Source: Trichocoleus sp. FACHB-46
GTDB taxonomy: Bacteria > Cyanobacteriota > Cyanobacteriia > FACHB-46
Assembly: GCF_014695385.1 (NCBI RefSeq)
Contig: NZ_JACJOD010000013.1
Coordinates: forward strand, 248,001-312,000
Length of the DNA: 64,000 bases
Reading direction: 5' to 3'
In this document: positions 34,303-42,663 of the stretch, in pieces
Layout of the letters: every line of letters begins with the position of its first letter
How positions within the stretch are numbered: position 1 is the first letter of the stretch
Notes under the pieces: model-generated
Seen by the model: only the letters and a program-made list of their open reading frames with translations
The model's database searches: none
What the model was told of the DNA's origin: nothing
Translations under genes and position numbers: made by a program

Positions 34303-35772
34303 ATGAAAGCCATTATGATCGTGGGCACTACGTCCCACGCTGGAAAATCGCTACTGACTGCGGCTTTGTGCCGAATTCTGAGCCGTCGCGGTTGGCGGGT
34401 CACTCCTTTTAAGGGCCAGAACATGGCTCTTAACGCTTACGTAACCTCAAGCGGAGGGGAAATTGGTTACGCTCAAGCCGTACAAGCTTGGGCAGCAGGG
34501 GTCAGCCCTCGCATTGAGATGAACCCAATTTTGCTCAAGCCTCAGGGAGATATGACTTCCCAGGTGATTCTCAAAGGCAGAGCAGTAGGCAAAGTCAGTG
34601 CAGCCGACTATTACGAGCATTACTTTGAACCAGGCTGGCAGGCGATCGAAGAATCGTTGCGACGGCTGGGCGAAGAATTTGACTTAGTGGTGTGCGAAGG
34701 AGCAGGCAGTCCTGCCGAGATCAACCTCAAGCACCGCGACTTGACTAATATGCGGGTGGCAAAACACTTGAATGCGTCCACCATTTTAGTTGTAGATATC
34801 GATCGCGGTGGCGCTTTTGCCCATATCATCGGCACCTTAGAACTCCTAGAGCCTGACGAACGAGCCTTAATTCGCGGCATTGTCATCAATAAGTTTCGCG
34901 GTCAGCGATCGCTCCTGCAATCCGGGATCGATTGGCTACAAGAGCGCACAGGCATTCCCGTCATCGGTGTGATTCCATGGATGGAAGACTCTGGTTTCCC
35001 AGCCGAAGATTCGCTAGATTTGTTCGAGCGCCGTACCAGCCAAAGCAATCGTGATCTAACGATCGCCGTGGTTCGCCTGCCTCGGATTTCTAACTTCACT
35101 GACTTTGACCCACTGGAGTCAGAATCAACCGTCACCGTGAAGTACGTGGGTCCAAAAGATTCTTTAGGCTATCCAGATGCGGTGATTATTCCTGGCTCTA
35201 AAGCCACGATCGCTGACTTGCTGACTCTGCAAAAAACTGGCATGGCCGAAGAAATTCAAAACTATGCCGCAGCCGGTGGCACCGTCCTCGGAGTCTGCGG
35301 TGGCTTCCAAATGCTGGGTAAAATTTTGGCAGACCCCGAAGGGCTGGAGGGGCATGAAGGTCGCTATAAGGGCCTGGGGCTGTTACCCCTCAAAACCGTG
35401 ATTACAGGGCAAAAAGTAGCTCGCCAGCGTCTAGTCAGTTCCAACTTTCCTCAAACTGGACTGCCTGTTTCAGGTTATGAAATCCATCAAGGCCGAACCC
35501 AGGTGATGGAAGGGGAAGGGGTGCAGTTGTTATTTGAAGATGCCAATTTGGGAGTAGTGGACAAGAGCTTGTCTGTATGGGGCACCTATCTGCATGGCTT
35601 GTTCGACAATGGCCCCTGGCGGCGAGCTTGGCTAAATCGCCTCCGACAGCAGCGCGGTCTGAAGTCTTTGCCAACCGGAATTTCCAATTACCGAGAACAA
35701 CGAGAAGCCCTTTTAGATGCTCTGGCTACTCAGGTTGAATCACACCTGGACTTAGGCCCCATTCTTCCCTAG
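34303..35772 (+). CDS. cobQ: Cobyric acid synthase CobQ
   Basis: Amidates four side chains of adenosyl-cobyrinic acid a,c-diamide in cobalamin (or pseudocobalamin) synthesis, using glutamine and ATP. The ATG at 34303 (MKAIMIVGTTSHAGKS) is chosen over the upstream start at 34273. The 489 residues have a dethiobiotin-synthetase-like ATP domain (P-loop GTTSHAGKS) and a C-terminal glutamine amidotransferase domain. Its nucleophile lies in GVCGGFQMLG, with downstream YEIHQGRT typical of CobQ. Other cob genes are not nearby. Confidence 0.95.
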   Translation: MKAIMIVGTTSHAGKSLLTAALCRILSRRGWRVTPFKGQNMALNAYVTSSGGEIGYAQAVQAWAAGVSPRIEMNPILLKPQGDMTSQVILKGRAVGKVSAADYYEHYFEPGWQAIEESLRRLGEEFDLVVCEGAGSPAEINLKHRDLTNMRVAKHLNASTILVVDIDRGGAFAHIIGTLELLEPDERALIRGIVINKFRGQRSLLQSGIDWLQERTGIPVIGVIPWMEDSGFPAEDSLDLFERRTSQSNRDLTIAVVRLPRISNFTDFDPLESESTVTVKYVGPKDSLGYPDAVIIPGSKATIADLLTLQKTGMAEEIQNYAAAGGTVLGVCGGFQMLGKILADPEGLEGHEGRYKGLGLLPLKTVITGQKVARQRLVSSNFPQTGLPVSGYEIHQGRTQVMEGEGVQLLFEDANLGVVDKSLSVWGTYLHGLFDNGPWRRAWLNRLRQQRGLKSLPTGISNYREQREALLDALATQVESHLDLGPILP

Positions 35773-35803
35773 AGAGGCACAGTCAACCTTTCTCTGAAAA
35801 GCT

Positions 35804-35838
35804 AAAAAAATAAGCGCACCCTCTATTCAAGGTGCGCT
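35804..35838 (-). terminator. Hairpin with minus-strand T-tract
   Basis: Perfect 8-base stem AGCGCACC / GGTGCGCT (35813-35820 and 35831-35838) with a 10-base loop, 40 bases after cobQ. The T-run lies on the minus strand (complement of the A-run at 35804-35810). It could still attenuate cobQ transcripts; its orientation is unexplained. Confidence 0.5.
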
Positions 35839-35947
35839 AAATGTCCCTAACCCTTTGGGTGCAACGTACCCATTTGTCCTTAAGCTATACAGTAAAGGCT
35901 GGCTCGTCAGAATGCCGTTAGATTTAGCTTTATTTTAGGGTTTTGTC

Positions 35948-36187
35948 ATGAGTGTTTGCATTCGCTTTCTACCCGACGATGTCACGATTGAGGCAGAACC
36001 AGGAGAATCATTACTGGAAGTGGCTGACAGAGCGGGAGTTGACATTCCCACGGGGTGCCTGATGGGGTCTTGCCACGCCTGTGAGGTAGAAATTGAAGGC
36101 GGGGAAACGATACGGAGTTGCATTTCGGCAGTCCCACCAGGGCGATCGCAACTCACCATTCAACTATTCTCCGATCCTAGCTGGTAA
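35948..36187 (+). CDS. [2Fe-2S] ferredoxin domain protein
   Basis: A 79-residue plant-type ferredoxin fold. The cluster cysteines are in GCLMGSCHACEVE (Cys-x5-Cys-x2-Cys) and IRSCISAVP (fourth Cys). The spacing of the first pair differs by one residue from classical PetF (Cys-x4-Cys), so it is a divergent member. It is shorter than photosynthetic ferredoxins. The redox partner is unknown. The gene stands alone. Confidence 0.87.
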   Translation: MSVCIRFLPDDVTIEAEPGESLLEVADRAGVDIPTGCLMGSCHACEVEIEGGETIRSCISAVPPGRSQLTIQLFSDPSW

Positions 36188-36320
36188 ATTCTTTTTGTAG
36201 AGAAAGTATCCCCTTGGGGAGATGCCAAGCTAACAATCACTTGCCTCTCCTGAGAGACGTAGGAAGACTCTTTGCTGCTTACCCTGATTGGTAACAGTAC
36301 TAATCAGGAGATCAAGAATC

Positions 36321-36734
36321 ATGATTCCCAAGGGTTTCGCCATTTTGGGAGCAAGTTTACTCACCCTAAGCTTCTTGCCTGCGGCTTCTGTCCAAACTTC
36401 TAGGCAAGTGGCGACTGGTAACTTTACGCTATCCGGAGAATCACTACGCGGTGTTCAAGGTCGTAGCATCAGCCAAGATTTCCCCGTTGGGCGATCGCCT
36501 CGACCATTAGTGTCATCCACTAGCTCCAACACCAACACTACATCTGGCCCCCAAGCAGATCTAGCGCTAGAACCACTACCGAGAAATTGGACCGTAGGCG
36601 ATCGCGTAGATGTAATTCTCGATCGCTCGTCCGGTGCGGTAGTTGAAACCACGCCTCTGCTAGTTCAAGATGCACCCGCTACCGAGTCACCAGAATTGCG
36701 AGTGCAATATCAACTGTTGCAAGAAGACCAATAA
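36321..36734 (+). CDS. Exported protein of unknown function
   Basis: A 137-residue protein from ATG 36321, chosen because AGGAG lies 10 bases upstream; the earlier in-frame start at 36288 has no such site. It has a signal peptide (MIPKGFAILGASLLTLSFLPAAS) and a mature part rich in Ser/Thr/Asn/Pro. A short folded stretch LPRNWTVGDRVDVILDRSSGAVVETTP is the only ordered-looking block. No motif recognised; predicted periplasmic. Confidence 0.7.
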   Translation: MIPKGFAILGASLLTLSFLPAASVQTSRQVATGNFTLSGESLRGVQGRSISQDFPVGRSPRPLVSSTSSNTNTTSGPQADLALEPLPRNWTVGDRVDVILDRSSGAVVETTPLLVQDAPATESPELRVQYQLLQEDQ

Positions 36735-36889
36735 CTTACGTTTAGACGGTAAATGCTTCTGGATCAATATCCCAGTTGACCCATTGAATCCCATTGAATC
36801 ACTGAGTAACGCAGGGTTAGGAAGCGGGAAACTGACTGGAGAGCGATCGCAAACAACGGAGCAGCAGCGTATAGAACGTTGAGGTGTGG

Positions 36890-37325
36890 TTACTTGTTCT
36901 TGGTCTGAGTCTTCGCTTGCTCAATCGCGATTTCGCGCATGGCTTGGAAGGAACTGATATTTGCTGCGCCTTCAATCGCTTTGACTGCCAAATCCTGAAC
37001 CTGTTTGAGGGCAGCGCTAAGCTGTTACGAGAGAGCATGAATCCGGGTCTCCTGATTTTGTAGGGTCTCCTGTAGGGATTGGATGCGTAATTCATAGTTG
37101 CGCTTGTTCCCTTCCATGTCTTTGGCATACAAATCTGCTTTGACCTTGGCTTGGTGATGAGCAATGCCCCTGCCTTCTTCCTTGACGCGTTTGATCGCCG
37201 CCTCCAACTCTTTGGGGAAGCCTTCCACCTTTTCTTTCAGCTCGGCAAATTGTTTCTCTCGGTCCGCGATCGCGGTTTCTTGCTCGGTCCGCTGTTTTTC
37301 GTCCGATCGCCAACGCTCATTTCTT
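36890..37325 (-). pseudogene. Decayed coiled-coil gene, copy 1
   Basis: A 3' fragment of a long coiled-coil protein, rich in Lys/Glu (VEGFPKELEAAIKRVKEEG, then KADLYAKDMEGNKRNYELRIQSLQETL). An in-frame TAA at 37025-37027 interrupts it. The same frame continues beyond with the conserved C-terminus QLSAALKQVQDLAVKAIEGAANIS and ends at TAA 36890. The 5' part is missing: homology begins near 37325, right after the stop of the 213-aa ORF. It is a paralogue of copy 2, clearly similar over the shared region but well diverged, so this is not a recent duplication. Confidence 0.8.
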
Positions 37326-37958
37326 GCGCTTACGGCTCTGTGAAGTGTGAGTTTCCAACCAATTTGTCAAATCAGCCTCACTATTGAAATCCCAGAGAGC
37401 TGTGTCTAAACTCCAAAGTATGTTGGTAGAAAGGCGAGAAACTTGCTGTTCTAAGGCTGGTTCCAGGCTTCCGAGTTGATGTTGTAACCGTTGCAGAACT
37501 CGATGTCGTTGGTATTCTGCTTCAGTTGTGAAATGATGAATTTCTGGCTCAATAACTTTGTAATCTAGCGTCACGATCGCCTCTGTCATTCCAGAAATTT
37601 CTGCGTCTGGATCGTCCCACCAGGGAGGCTCAAACATCACGAGAAAGTAGTAATACTTTTCACCATTTCTCAGCACTTGAGAGGAAAGCTCTAATTTTTG
37701 AAATTTAGGTTTTTGGTGGCTCATTTGATGAATGTAGGCAGATGCTACGTCAATCACAGCATCAATGCGAACATCTAAAGGAGATTGACCATTCCAGGTA
37801 TAAGTGCGGTGTTCATCACTGACATAAAAGGTATGTTCTACGATCGCCTCGTTGCGATGTGAGGTATGACCGCAAAGTAATTGCTTCATGAATTGCACCA
37901 AGATCGATGGCTTGTGGAGAATTCTTTGTAGGGGCGTAATATTAAGGCACTCATGCAA
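37317..37958 (-). CDS. Unknown protein between decayed coiled-coil genes
   Basis: A 213-residue ORF (ATG 37958; an internal ATG at 37889 would give 190). It holds an ordered alpha/beta core (EHTFYVSDEHRTYTWNGQSPLDVRIDAVIDVASAYI, KYYYFLVMFEPPWWDDPDAEISGMTEAIVTLDYKV) and ends in a basic SRKRKK. No signal or membrane segment. I do not recognise a family. Both its ends lie at the points where the two flanking coiled-coil pseudogenes break off, suggesting the region was rearranged around it. It is still open over its full length, so it may be functional. Confidence 0.65.
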   Translation of the reverse strand: MHECLNITPLQRILHKPSILVQFMKQLLCGHTSHRNEAIVEHTFYVSDEHRTYTWNGQSPLDVRIDAVIDVASAYIHQMSHQKPKFQKLELSSQVLRNGEKYYYFLVMFEPPWWDDPDAEISGMTEAIVTLDYKVIEPEIHHFTTEAEYQRHRVLQRLQHQLGSLEPALEQQVSRLSTNILWSLDTALWDFNSEADLTNWLETHTSQSRKRKK

Positions 37959-37964
37959 TTGGAG

Positions 37965-38496
37965 GAGCTTTCAAAGGCACGCATGGCCAGGTCTTGAGCC
38001 TGGCGCATTGCAGCTTGAAGTTGATTGGAAATTTCGGTGATTTATTCCGTTTGTTTTTGGTTTTTAGCTTCGAGAGATTGGATTTGCAGTTCGTAGGATT
38101 GCTTGGTGGCTTCCCATTCTTGCTCGAACAAATCCGCTTTGACCTTCGCGTCTTGATTAACTTCGCGAATACCTTCCTCTCTAGATTTCTTAATTGCTTC
38201 CTCTAATTCTTTAGGGAAAGCTTCGGCTTTTTGGCGATAAGTTTCTAGCTGCGTTTGATTCGCTGGCAAAATCCGCTCCCGTTCTGACCAATCTTTTTCT
38301 TTGGCCTGAGCTGTTTCCTGAAGTTCTCGCTCAATTCGGCGTTGTTTGGCTTCGTAATCGTCGGTGGCAATGGTGCGCGATCGCTCAGCTTCTTCCTTGG
38401 TGGCGAGCTTGGACTTACGGTTTGCCGCTCCGCCAAAATCTGTTGAAATGCTTCTAAAGTCTTGGCTTTGCTATCTTTGACGGCACCTGAGGTCAT
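37965..38496 (-). pseudogene. Decayed coiled-coil gene, copy 2
   Basis: Starts at ATG 38496 with MTSGAVKDSKAKTLEAFQQIL, the N-terminus of a long cyanobacterial coiled-coil family. The frame shifts near 38418, after about codon 27. The correct frame resumes as SKLATKEEAER, then RTIATDDYEAKQRRIERELQE. From my memory of the family, about 150 middle residues are missing. The C-terminal half (KADLFEQEWEATKQSYELQIQSLE) meets an in-frame TAA at 38042-38044. Beyond it the frame continues NQLQAAMRQAQDLAMRAFESS and breaks near 37965. Frameshift, internal deletion, nonsense codon and 3' truncation together mark it as dead. Confidence 0.82.
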
Positions 38497-38678
38497 GAAA
38501 CATCTCCTAGAACTAGAACTTGAATCTTGTTGATGGGATTTATATGAAGCAGGCTTTGCCCGCTCCACATAAACCTTCTTGGTGAATCACTGAATCTGGA
38601 AAGAACTTGTTTTGAACTAACTCGAACTCGCGGCGGGGAATGTTTCGGAGGGATTTCTGTTAAAGTGAAATCAGGATT

Positions 38679-38767
38679 GCAAACTGTGGTTTACATTTTC
38701 TGAACACTATTATGGCATTTACTTCGGAAAATGTAAAGCTAGCAGACTAAATTTGCAAACTATAGTT
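38679..38767 (+). promoter_or_regulatory. Operator-like repeats ahead of XRE gene
   Basis: Two copies of GCAAACTRTRGTT (38679-38691 and 38755-38767; the second contains the perfect palindrome AACTATAGTT) flank an 11-base perfect inverted repeat TTTACATTTTC / GAAAATGTAAA (38690-38700 and 38727-38737). The set ends 29 bases before the XRE start. The layout suggests autoregulation by the XRE protein. Confidence 0.65.
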
Positions 38768-38796
38768 ATCAAAAACTTGTCCTAACTGTCAATGCA

Positions 38797-39171
38797 ATGG
38801 AAACTGATGACTTTGGTAAGAAGGTGCGCGATCGCCGCCGAGAAGAAAAACTCAGCCAGGAAGAATTGGCACAGCAGGTAGGAATTTCCCGCAACTACCT
38901 GTCACAAATCGAGCGCGGGCAGGCCACCAATCTGTCCTGGCAAGTGATGGAACGCCTCACCTCGGTATTGGGGTTGAAGCAAGAACAAACAGGAACCTTA
39001 GAGGCAATGGCAGATTTGCCGTCCAGCTTGGCGGAGTTCGCCAAAACCGCCGACCTCCCCCCGGATGATGTGCTAATGTTGGCGCGGCTCAAGTACCGAG
39101 GTCAGCAACCCACGACCCCGGAAAAATGGGAATTGCTCTATAACGTGATTAAGATGACTGTTGGTAAATAG
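38797..39171 (+). CDS. XRE-family transcriptional regulator
   Basis: A 124-residue helix-turn-helix protein. The HTH spans about residues 8-62 with RREEKLSQEELAQQVGISRNYLSQIERGQ, the classic XRE pattern. The C-terminal half (AEFAKTADLPPDDVLMLARLKYRG) may serve for dimerisation. It is followed by an ImmA/IrrE-like gene, 38 bases on. XRE regulators paired with IrrE-type proteases are typically cleaved when the protease is activated. The promoter holds paired operator-like repeats. Confidence 0.93.
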   Translation: METDDFGKKVRDRRREEKLSQEELAQQVGISRNYLSQIERGQATNLSWQVMERLTSVLGLKQEQTGTLEAMADLPSSLAEFAKTADLPPDDVLMLARLKYRGQQPTTPEKWELLYNVIKMTVGK

Positions 39172-39209
39172 ATTCGCCATTAATCCAGTGAGTGAGGCAG
39201 AACAGTTCC

Positions 39210-40070
39210 ATGCAGTACAGGCATCCTGGGCAAGCTTTCCTGTCCCGTCATGGGCTGCTGCAAACTGAGCAGGATATGTTCCGCTATGTTGAGTTTTTGC
39301 GGCAATCAGCGGGGCTGAGTGATGAACCGCCGATCGATCTCTTACGCATCTACCAAGAATTCGGCATGCCTACGCCTCTGCGGGCACCGCTAGCCGATCA
39401 GCAAGGCATTCTGGTGGATAGCGATGCAGGTTTAATTCTGATTAAAGAAGATGACCCCTTGGTGCGGCAACGCTTCACCGAAGGTCATGAGCTAATGGAG
39501 TTGTTGTTTGACGCTCAGGAGCGGTTATTCCTAGGCACCAACACCCAACTACCCTGGCAGGCGGAGCAAAAAGAGCAGTTGTGCGATCGCGGAGCCGCAG
39601 AGTTGTTGATGCCTACCTCTTCGTTTTTGCCCCAACTCCGCAGTCTCGGCTTCTCCCTCCGCACAGGACAAATTCTCGCGAATCTCTACCAAACCTCGCT
39701 GCTCGCCACTTTGCTCCGCATGGTGCAACATGAATCGGGAGCCTATGCGGTAGTAATGTGGCACCAGGCTCTACGCCGTCGGGAAGCAGAAGGTTGCCTC
39801 CCCACAAAACCACAACCTAAAAAGAAACTGCGCGTGTGGTGGCGGGCCAAGGCTCAAGGTTGGAGCAGCGGCTTCATTCCCAAAAACAAGTCCATTCCCC
39901 ACGGCTCCCTCATTGCTGAAGCGTTTCACAGTGGACAGCCTCAAACAGGTACGGAAGCCCTAGACTTTGGCTGTGGCCCGCTTCACTGTTATGTAGAAGC
40001 ACTGCCTATCCAGTTAGGTGGCAAATCCTGTGTTCTATCTTTGTTGCATCTACCGTCACCTAGTCGGTAA
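39210..40070 (+). CDS. ImmA/IrrE-like protein with altered zinc motif
   Basis: Partner of the XRE regulator; 286 residues from ATG 39210 (GTG 39192 is an alternative start). The N-terminal domain resembles the ImmA/IrrE (DUF955) protease: RFTEGHELMELLFDAQE followed by CDRGAAELLMPTSSF. The canonical HExxH is instead HExxE (His93, Glu94, Glu97), so one zinc ligand is replaced. The second half (about 190-286) has a basic linker KPQPKKKLRVWWRAKAQGW and a C-terminal domain of unknown type. It may be a non-proteolytic sensor or use a different ligand set. Confidence 0.8.
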   Translation: MQYRHPGQAFLSRHGLLQTEQDMFRYVEFLRQSAGLSDEPPIDLLRIYQEFGMPTPLRAPLADQQGILVDSDAGLILIKEDDPLVRQRFTEGHELMELLFDAQERLFLGTNTQLPWQAEQKEQLCDRGAAELLMPTSSFLPQLRSLGFSLRTGQILANLYQTSLLATLLRMVQHESGAYAVVMWHQALRRREAEGCLPTKPQPKKKLRVWWRAKAQGWSSGFIPKNKSIPHGSLIAEAFHSGQPQTGTEALDFGCGPLHCYVEALPIQLGGKSCVLSLLHLPSPSR

Positions 40071-40134
40071 AGCTACAGCGTAGGTAGAACTTATAGCGCG
40101 GACATCTTGCCCACGCCATCAAAATTTTAGCTAT

Positions 40135-40470
40135 TTACTTAGCTGTACTCGGCATTCTCATCATTCCTGGCATGGGTTGCATCATGTCTTTTTTGTTGTG
40201 ATTCATCATGCCTGACATGTTGCCACCCATCATGTTTTTACAACAGCTACATCCACCCTCGTTAGCTGGCTGCATTGTTGGCTTTTGCCAAACAGCGGGT
40301 TGATTCATCGGTTTTTGAGTGATTGACTCACTCATCTTGTCAGCAGCTGTTATTTTCGTGGGAGTTTGGTTTTGCTCAGCCGCTGATGCAGAGCTTACCG
40401 CTACGGTAAACAGGCCAAGTGTCGCGATCGCACCACTCAAAATTGCGGCTTTGCCTTTTGTCATACTCAT
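40135..40470 (-). CDS. Exported Met/Cys-rich putative metal-binding protein
   Basis: A 111-residue protein with a signal peptide (to about residue 31, ASA-AEQ) and a mature part of some 80 residues containing 14 Met and three Cys clustered as CSCC. The Met pairs (NMMGGNMSGMM, DMMQPMPGMM) and His near MNHN are typical of copper/silver-binding periplasmic segments. No known domain is evident. The role in copper handling is inferred from composition only. The gene is monocistronic and convergent with the ImmA-like gene. Confidence 0.8.
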   Translation of the reverse strand: MSMTKGKAAILSGAIATLGLFTVAVSSASAAEQNQTPTKITAADKMSESITQKPMNQPAVWQKPTMQPANEGGCSCCKNMMGGNMSGMMNHNKKDMMQPMPGMMRMPSTAK

Positions 40471-40613
40471 ATTGAACGCTCCATTTTCAAGTCGCCCTAC
40501 TCAGTAAAGATAGTAGAGATGTGAATGAAGCTATCTTAGAGTCTCCAGCCGACTAGGGAGTCAAAGCGTTCTGAGTTGGGCGATCGCGACTGCTTAGCTC
40601 TAGATCAACAGGA

Positions 40614-41066
40614 TTAAGCTTCTACCTGGGTTTTAACTTGCAGTGCGTATTGCTTGAAACGCTCTAGATCGGCTTGGATCGTGGATTCTACCACTCGTCC
40701 CAAGAATAGATTGTCCATCAGCTTACCGATAATGCCAGGGATGGCGTAGGAAACGCTAAGTTTGACGATGCTGCTGTTACCGCGATCGTAGAAACGAATC
40801 GCGCCTCGGTTGGGTAAACCATCCACTGATTCCCACTGGATAATTTGCTGAGGCACAATTTTGACGATGCGCGATTGCCAACTAAAGGTCCAACCGCCTG
40901 TAGCTAGCTTCCAGCGAGACAGATCTGGGTTGTCCTCCTGCACTTTCACTGAGTCAATCCACTTCATCCAGCGGGGCATTTGCTCCAGGTCAGACCAGAG
41001 ACTCCAGGCCAATTCAATGGGGACATCGACTTCAACTTGGACGCTATGTTCTAGCCAATCGGACAT
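40614..41066 (-). CDS. SRPBCC (polyketide cyclase/START-like) protein
   Basis: A 150-residue START-fold protein (ATG 41066; upstream codons reach into a C-rich repeat and are not favoured). It begins with VQVEVDVPIELAWSLWSDLEQMPRWMKWIDSV, the SRPBCC N-terminal signature, and forms a hydrophobic ligand cavity. It lies just downstream of zds on the same strand, a pairing I know from other cyanobacteria (slr0940-slr0941). A role in carotenoid or lipid handling is plausible but unproven. Confidence 0.88.
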   Translation of the reverse strand: MSDWLEHSVQVEVDVPIELAWSLWSDLEQMPRWMKWIDSVKVQEDNPDLSRWKLATGGWTFSWQSRIVKIVPQQIIQWESVDGLPNRGAIRFYDRGNSSIVKLSVSYAIPGIIGKLMDNLFLGRVVESTIQADLERFKQYALQVKTQVEA

Positions 41067-41095
41067 GCTCAGATCTCGCTGGTGATGGTAAGTTA

Positions 41096-41125
41096 GATCC
41101 CCCAACCCCCCTTAAAAAGAGGGCT
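41096..41125. repeat. C-rich dispersed repeat
   Basis: The tract GATCCCCCAACCCCCCTTAA followed by AAAGAGGG is a remnant of a small interspersed repeat common between genes of filamentous cyanobacteria. It separates zds from the SRPBCC gene. Confidence 0.45.
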
Positions 41126-41131
41126 AGTGAG

Positions 41132-42607
41132 TTAAGCGTTCATTGTTACAGGTTGACGATTCTCAGTTACTTGAGAAAAATTAGCCAGAATTTCTCGCGC
41201 AGCTTGCCGCCCAGACAGAGTGGCTCCTTCCATACTGTCGATGTAGTCTTGCTGGGTGTAGCTGCCTGCCAGGAAGAAGTTGGCGATCGGGGTTTTTTGG
41301 GGAGGACGGTAGGGGTCCATGCCTGGGGCTTCGCGGTACAGGGATTGCGCCAGTTTGACGACACTATACCAGGTCATGTTCAGTTCTCGCGAGGAGGGGA
41401 ACAGATCATGCACTTGCTTGAGGACGTGCTGAGCGATCGCCTCGTTGCTCTGCTTAATAAATGGATCACCTGGAGTCAACACCAACTGCAACAATGACCC
41501 TTGCCCCGGACGGTAGTAGTCAGCAGGGCTAGACAGCGCCAAATCGGAGAAGCAAGAAAAGTCTGCATCAGCCGTGTAGAGCAGGTTGTCAATTCCGGCG
41601 GCGTGCTCTAATTGTTTACGAGCTTGGGGGTCTTGTAGTTCCGTCACCCAACCATCAAACCGCAGTTGAACCGTCGCTACAGGAACCGCATCGAGCTTGT
41701 AGATATTGTCGAACTCGGACCATTGCCGCCATTCGGAAGGTAGGAGGCGTTGCACCCCCGGTACATCACAGGCACAGAGGTAAGCATCCGCAGTAACGGT
41801 TTCTTCGGTGTCACCGTTAGCAATCACTAACCCAGTGACTTTGGTTTGATCACCTGCGTCTTCAAACAGGACTTTGCGGACACCCCGGCGGGTGTGTATC
41901 TTGGTGCCCCGCGATTCTAAATAATTCACAATCGGCTTGAGCAAATATTCGTGGGGAGAGCCTTTGAGCATGTTCAGCTTAGAGGCTTCGGTTTTGGTGG
42001 CAAACATCTGGAAAATCGTCAGCATACAGCGAGCTGAGATATTTTCCGTGTCGATGAAACCTAAAGCGTAGGCGATCGGGTTCCACATCCGCTTCAGGCT
42101 ACCATTCGAGCCACCATGACTGCGGAACCACCGGGCAAAACTGACGCGATCGAGTGCGCGGATTTGTTTCATGCCGCCTTCGTAGTCGATCAAGCCGCGA
42201 ATCATCGGGCTGGTGCCGAGGGCGATCGCATTTTGCAGCTTATCGAGGAGCGACAACTGCCCGGTAGTGAAGAAGGCTTTGAGGCCATTAAAAGGTGCCC
42301 CAATCGGAAAGCGGAAATCGAGTTCCTTGACCACACCGCCACGATTGACGAAGGTATGCGTGTGTTGCTTGGGCAGCAGGTTCTCAAATGCGCCAACCTT
42401 TTTCATCAACGCAAACAGATTGGCGTAGTTAAAGAAGAACACATGCAGGCCCATCTCGATGTGGTTGCCGTCAGCATCTACCCAACTGCCAACTTTGCCA
42501 CCGACAAACGGACGAGACTCAAAAATCTCTACTTCATGCCCTGCATCGACTAAATCGACGGCTGCGGCCATGCCAGCAAGCCCCGCCCCAACGATCGCAA
42601 CTCGCAT
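41132..42607 (-). CDS. zds: Zeta-carotene desaturase (plant type)
   Basis: FAD enzyme that desaturates 9,9'-di-cis-zeta-carotene to prolycopene in carotenoid synthesis at the membrane. The ATG at 42607 ([19 protein letters not shown]) starts exactly at the dinucleotide-binding motif and gives 491 residues; upstream in-frame codons overlap the neighbouring gene and are not needed. Downstream segments [30 protein letters not shown] and the C-terminal [18 protein letters not shown] are diagnostic of the plant/cyanobacterial ZDS family rather than CrtI. Confidence 0.94.
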   Translation of the reverse strand: MRVAIVGAGLAGMAAAVDLVDAGHEVEIFESRPFVGGKVGSWVDADGNHIEMGLHVFFFNYANLFALMKKVGAFENLLPKQHTHTFVNRGGVVKELDFRFPIGAPFNGLKAFFTTGQLSLLDKLQNAIALGTSPMIRGLIDYEGGMKQIRALDRVSFARWFRSHGGSNGSLKRMWNPIAYALGFIDTENISARCMLTIFQMFATKTEASKLNMLKGSPHEYLLKPIVNYLESRGTKIHTRRGVRKVLFEDAGDQTKVTGLVIANGDTEETVTADAYLCACDVPGVQRLLPSEWRQWSEFDNIYKLDAVPVATVQLRFDGWVTELQDPQARKQLEHAAGIDNLLYTADADFSCFSDLALSSPADYYRPGQGSLLQLVLTPGDPFIKQSNEAIAQHVLKQVHDLFPSSRELNMTWYSVVKLAQSLYREAPGMDPYRPPQKTPIANFFLAGSYTQQDYIDSMEGATLSGRQAAREILANFSQVTENRQPVTMNA

Positions 42608-42663
42608 TCTGCCTTTCCTGATAATTGCTTTACATATTTTAAGACAGAGTGAGCAAGTGAGGT

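Noticed and set aside
38245-38568. 107-residue ORF as an intact gene
   Set aside because: Only its first 27 codons after ATG 38496 match the coiled-coil family. The rest is out of frame, so it is part of the pseudogene.
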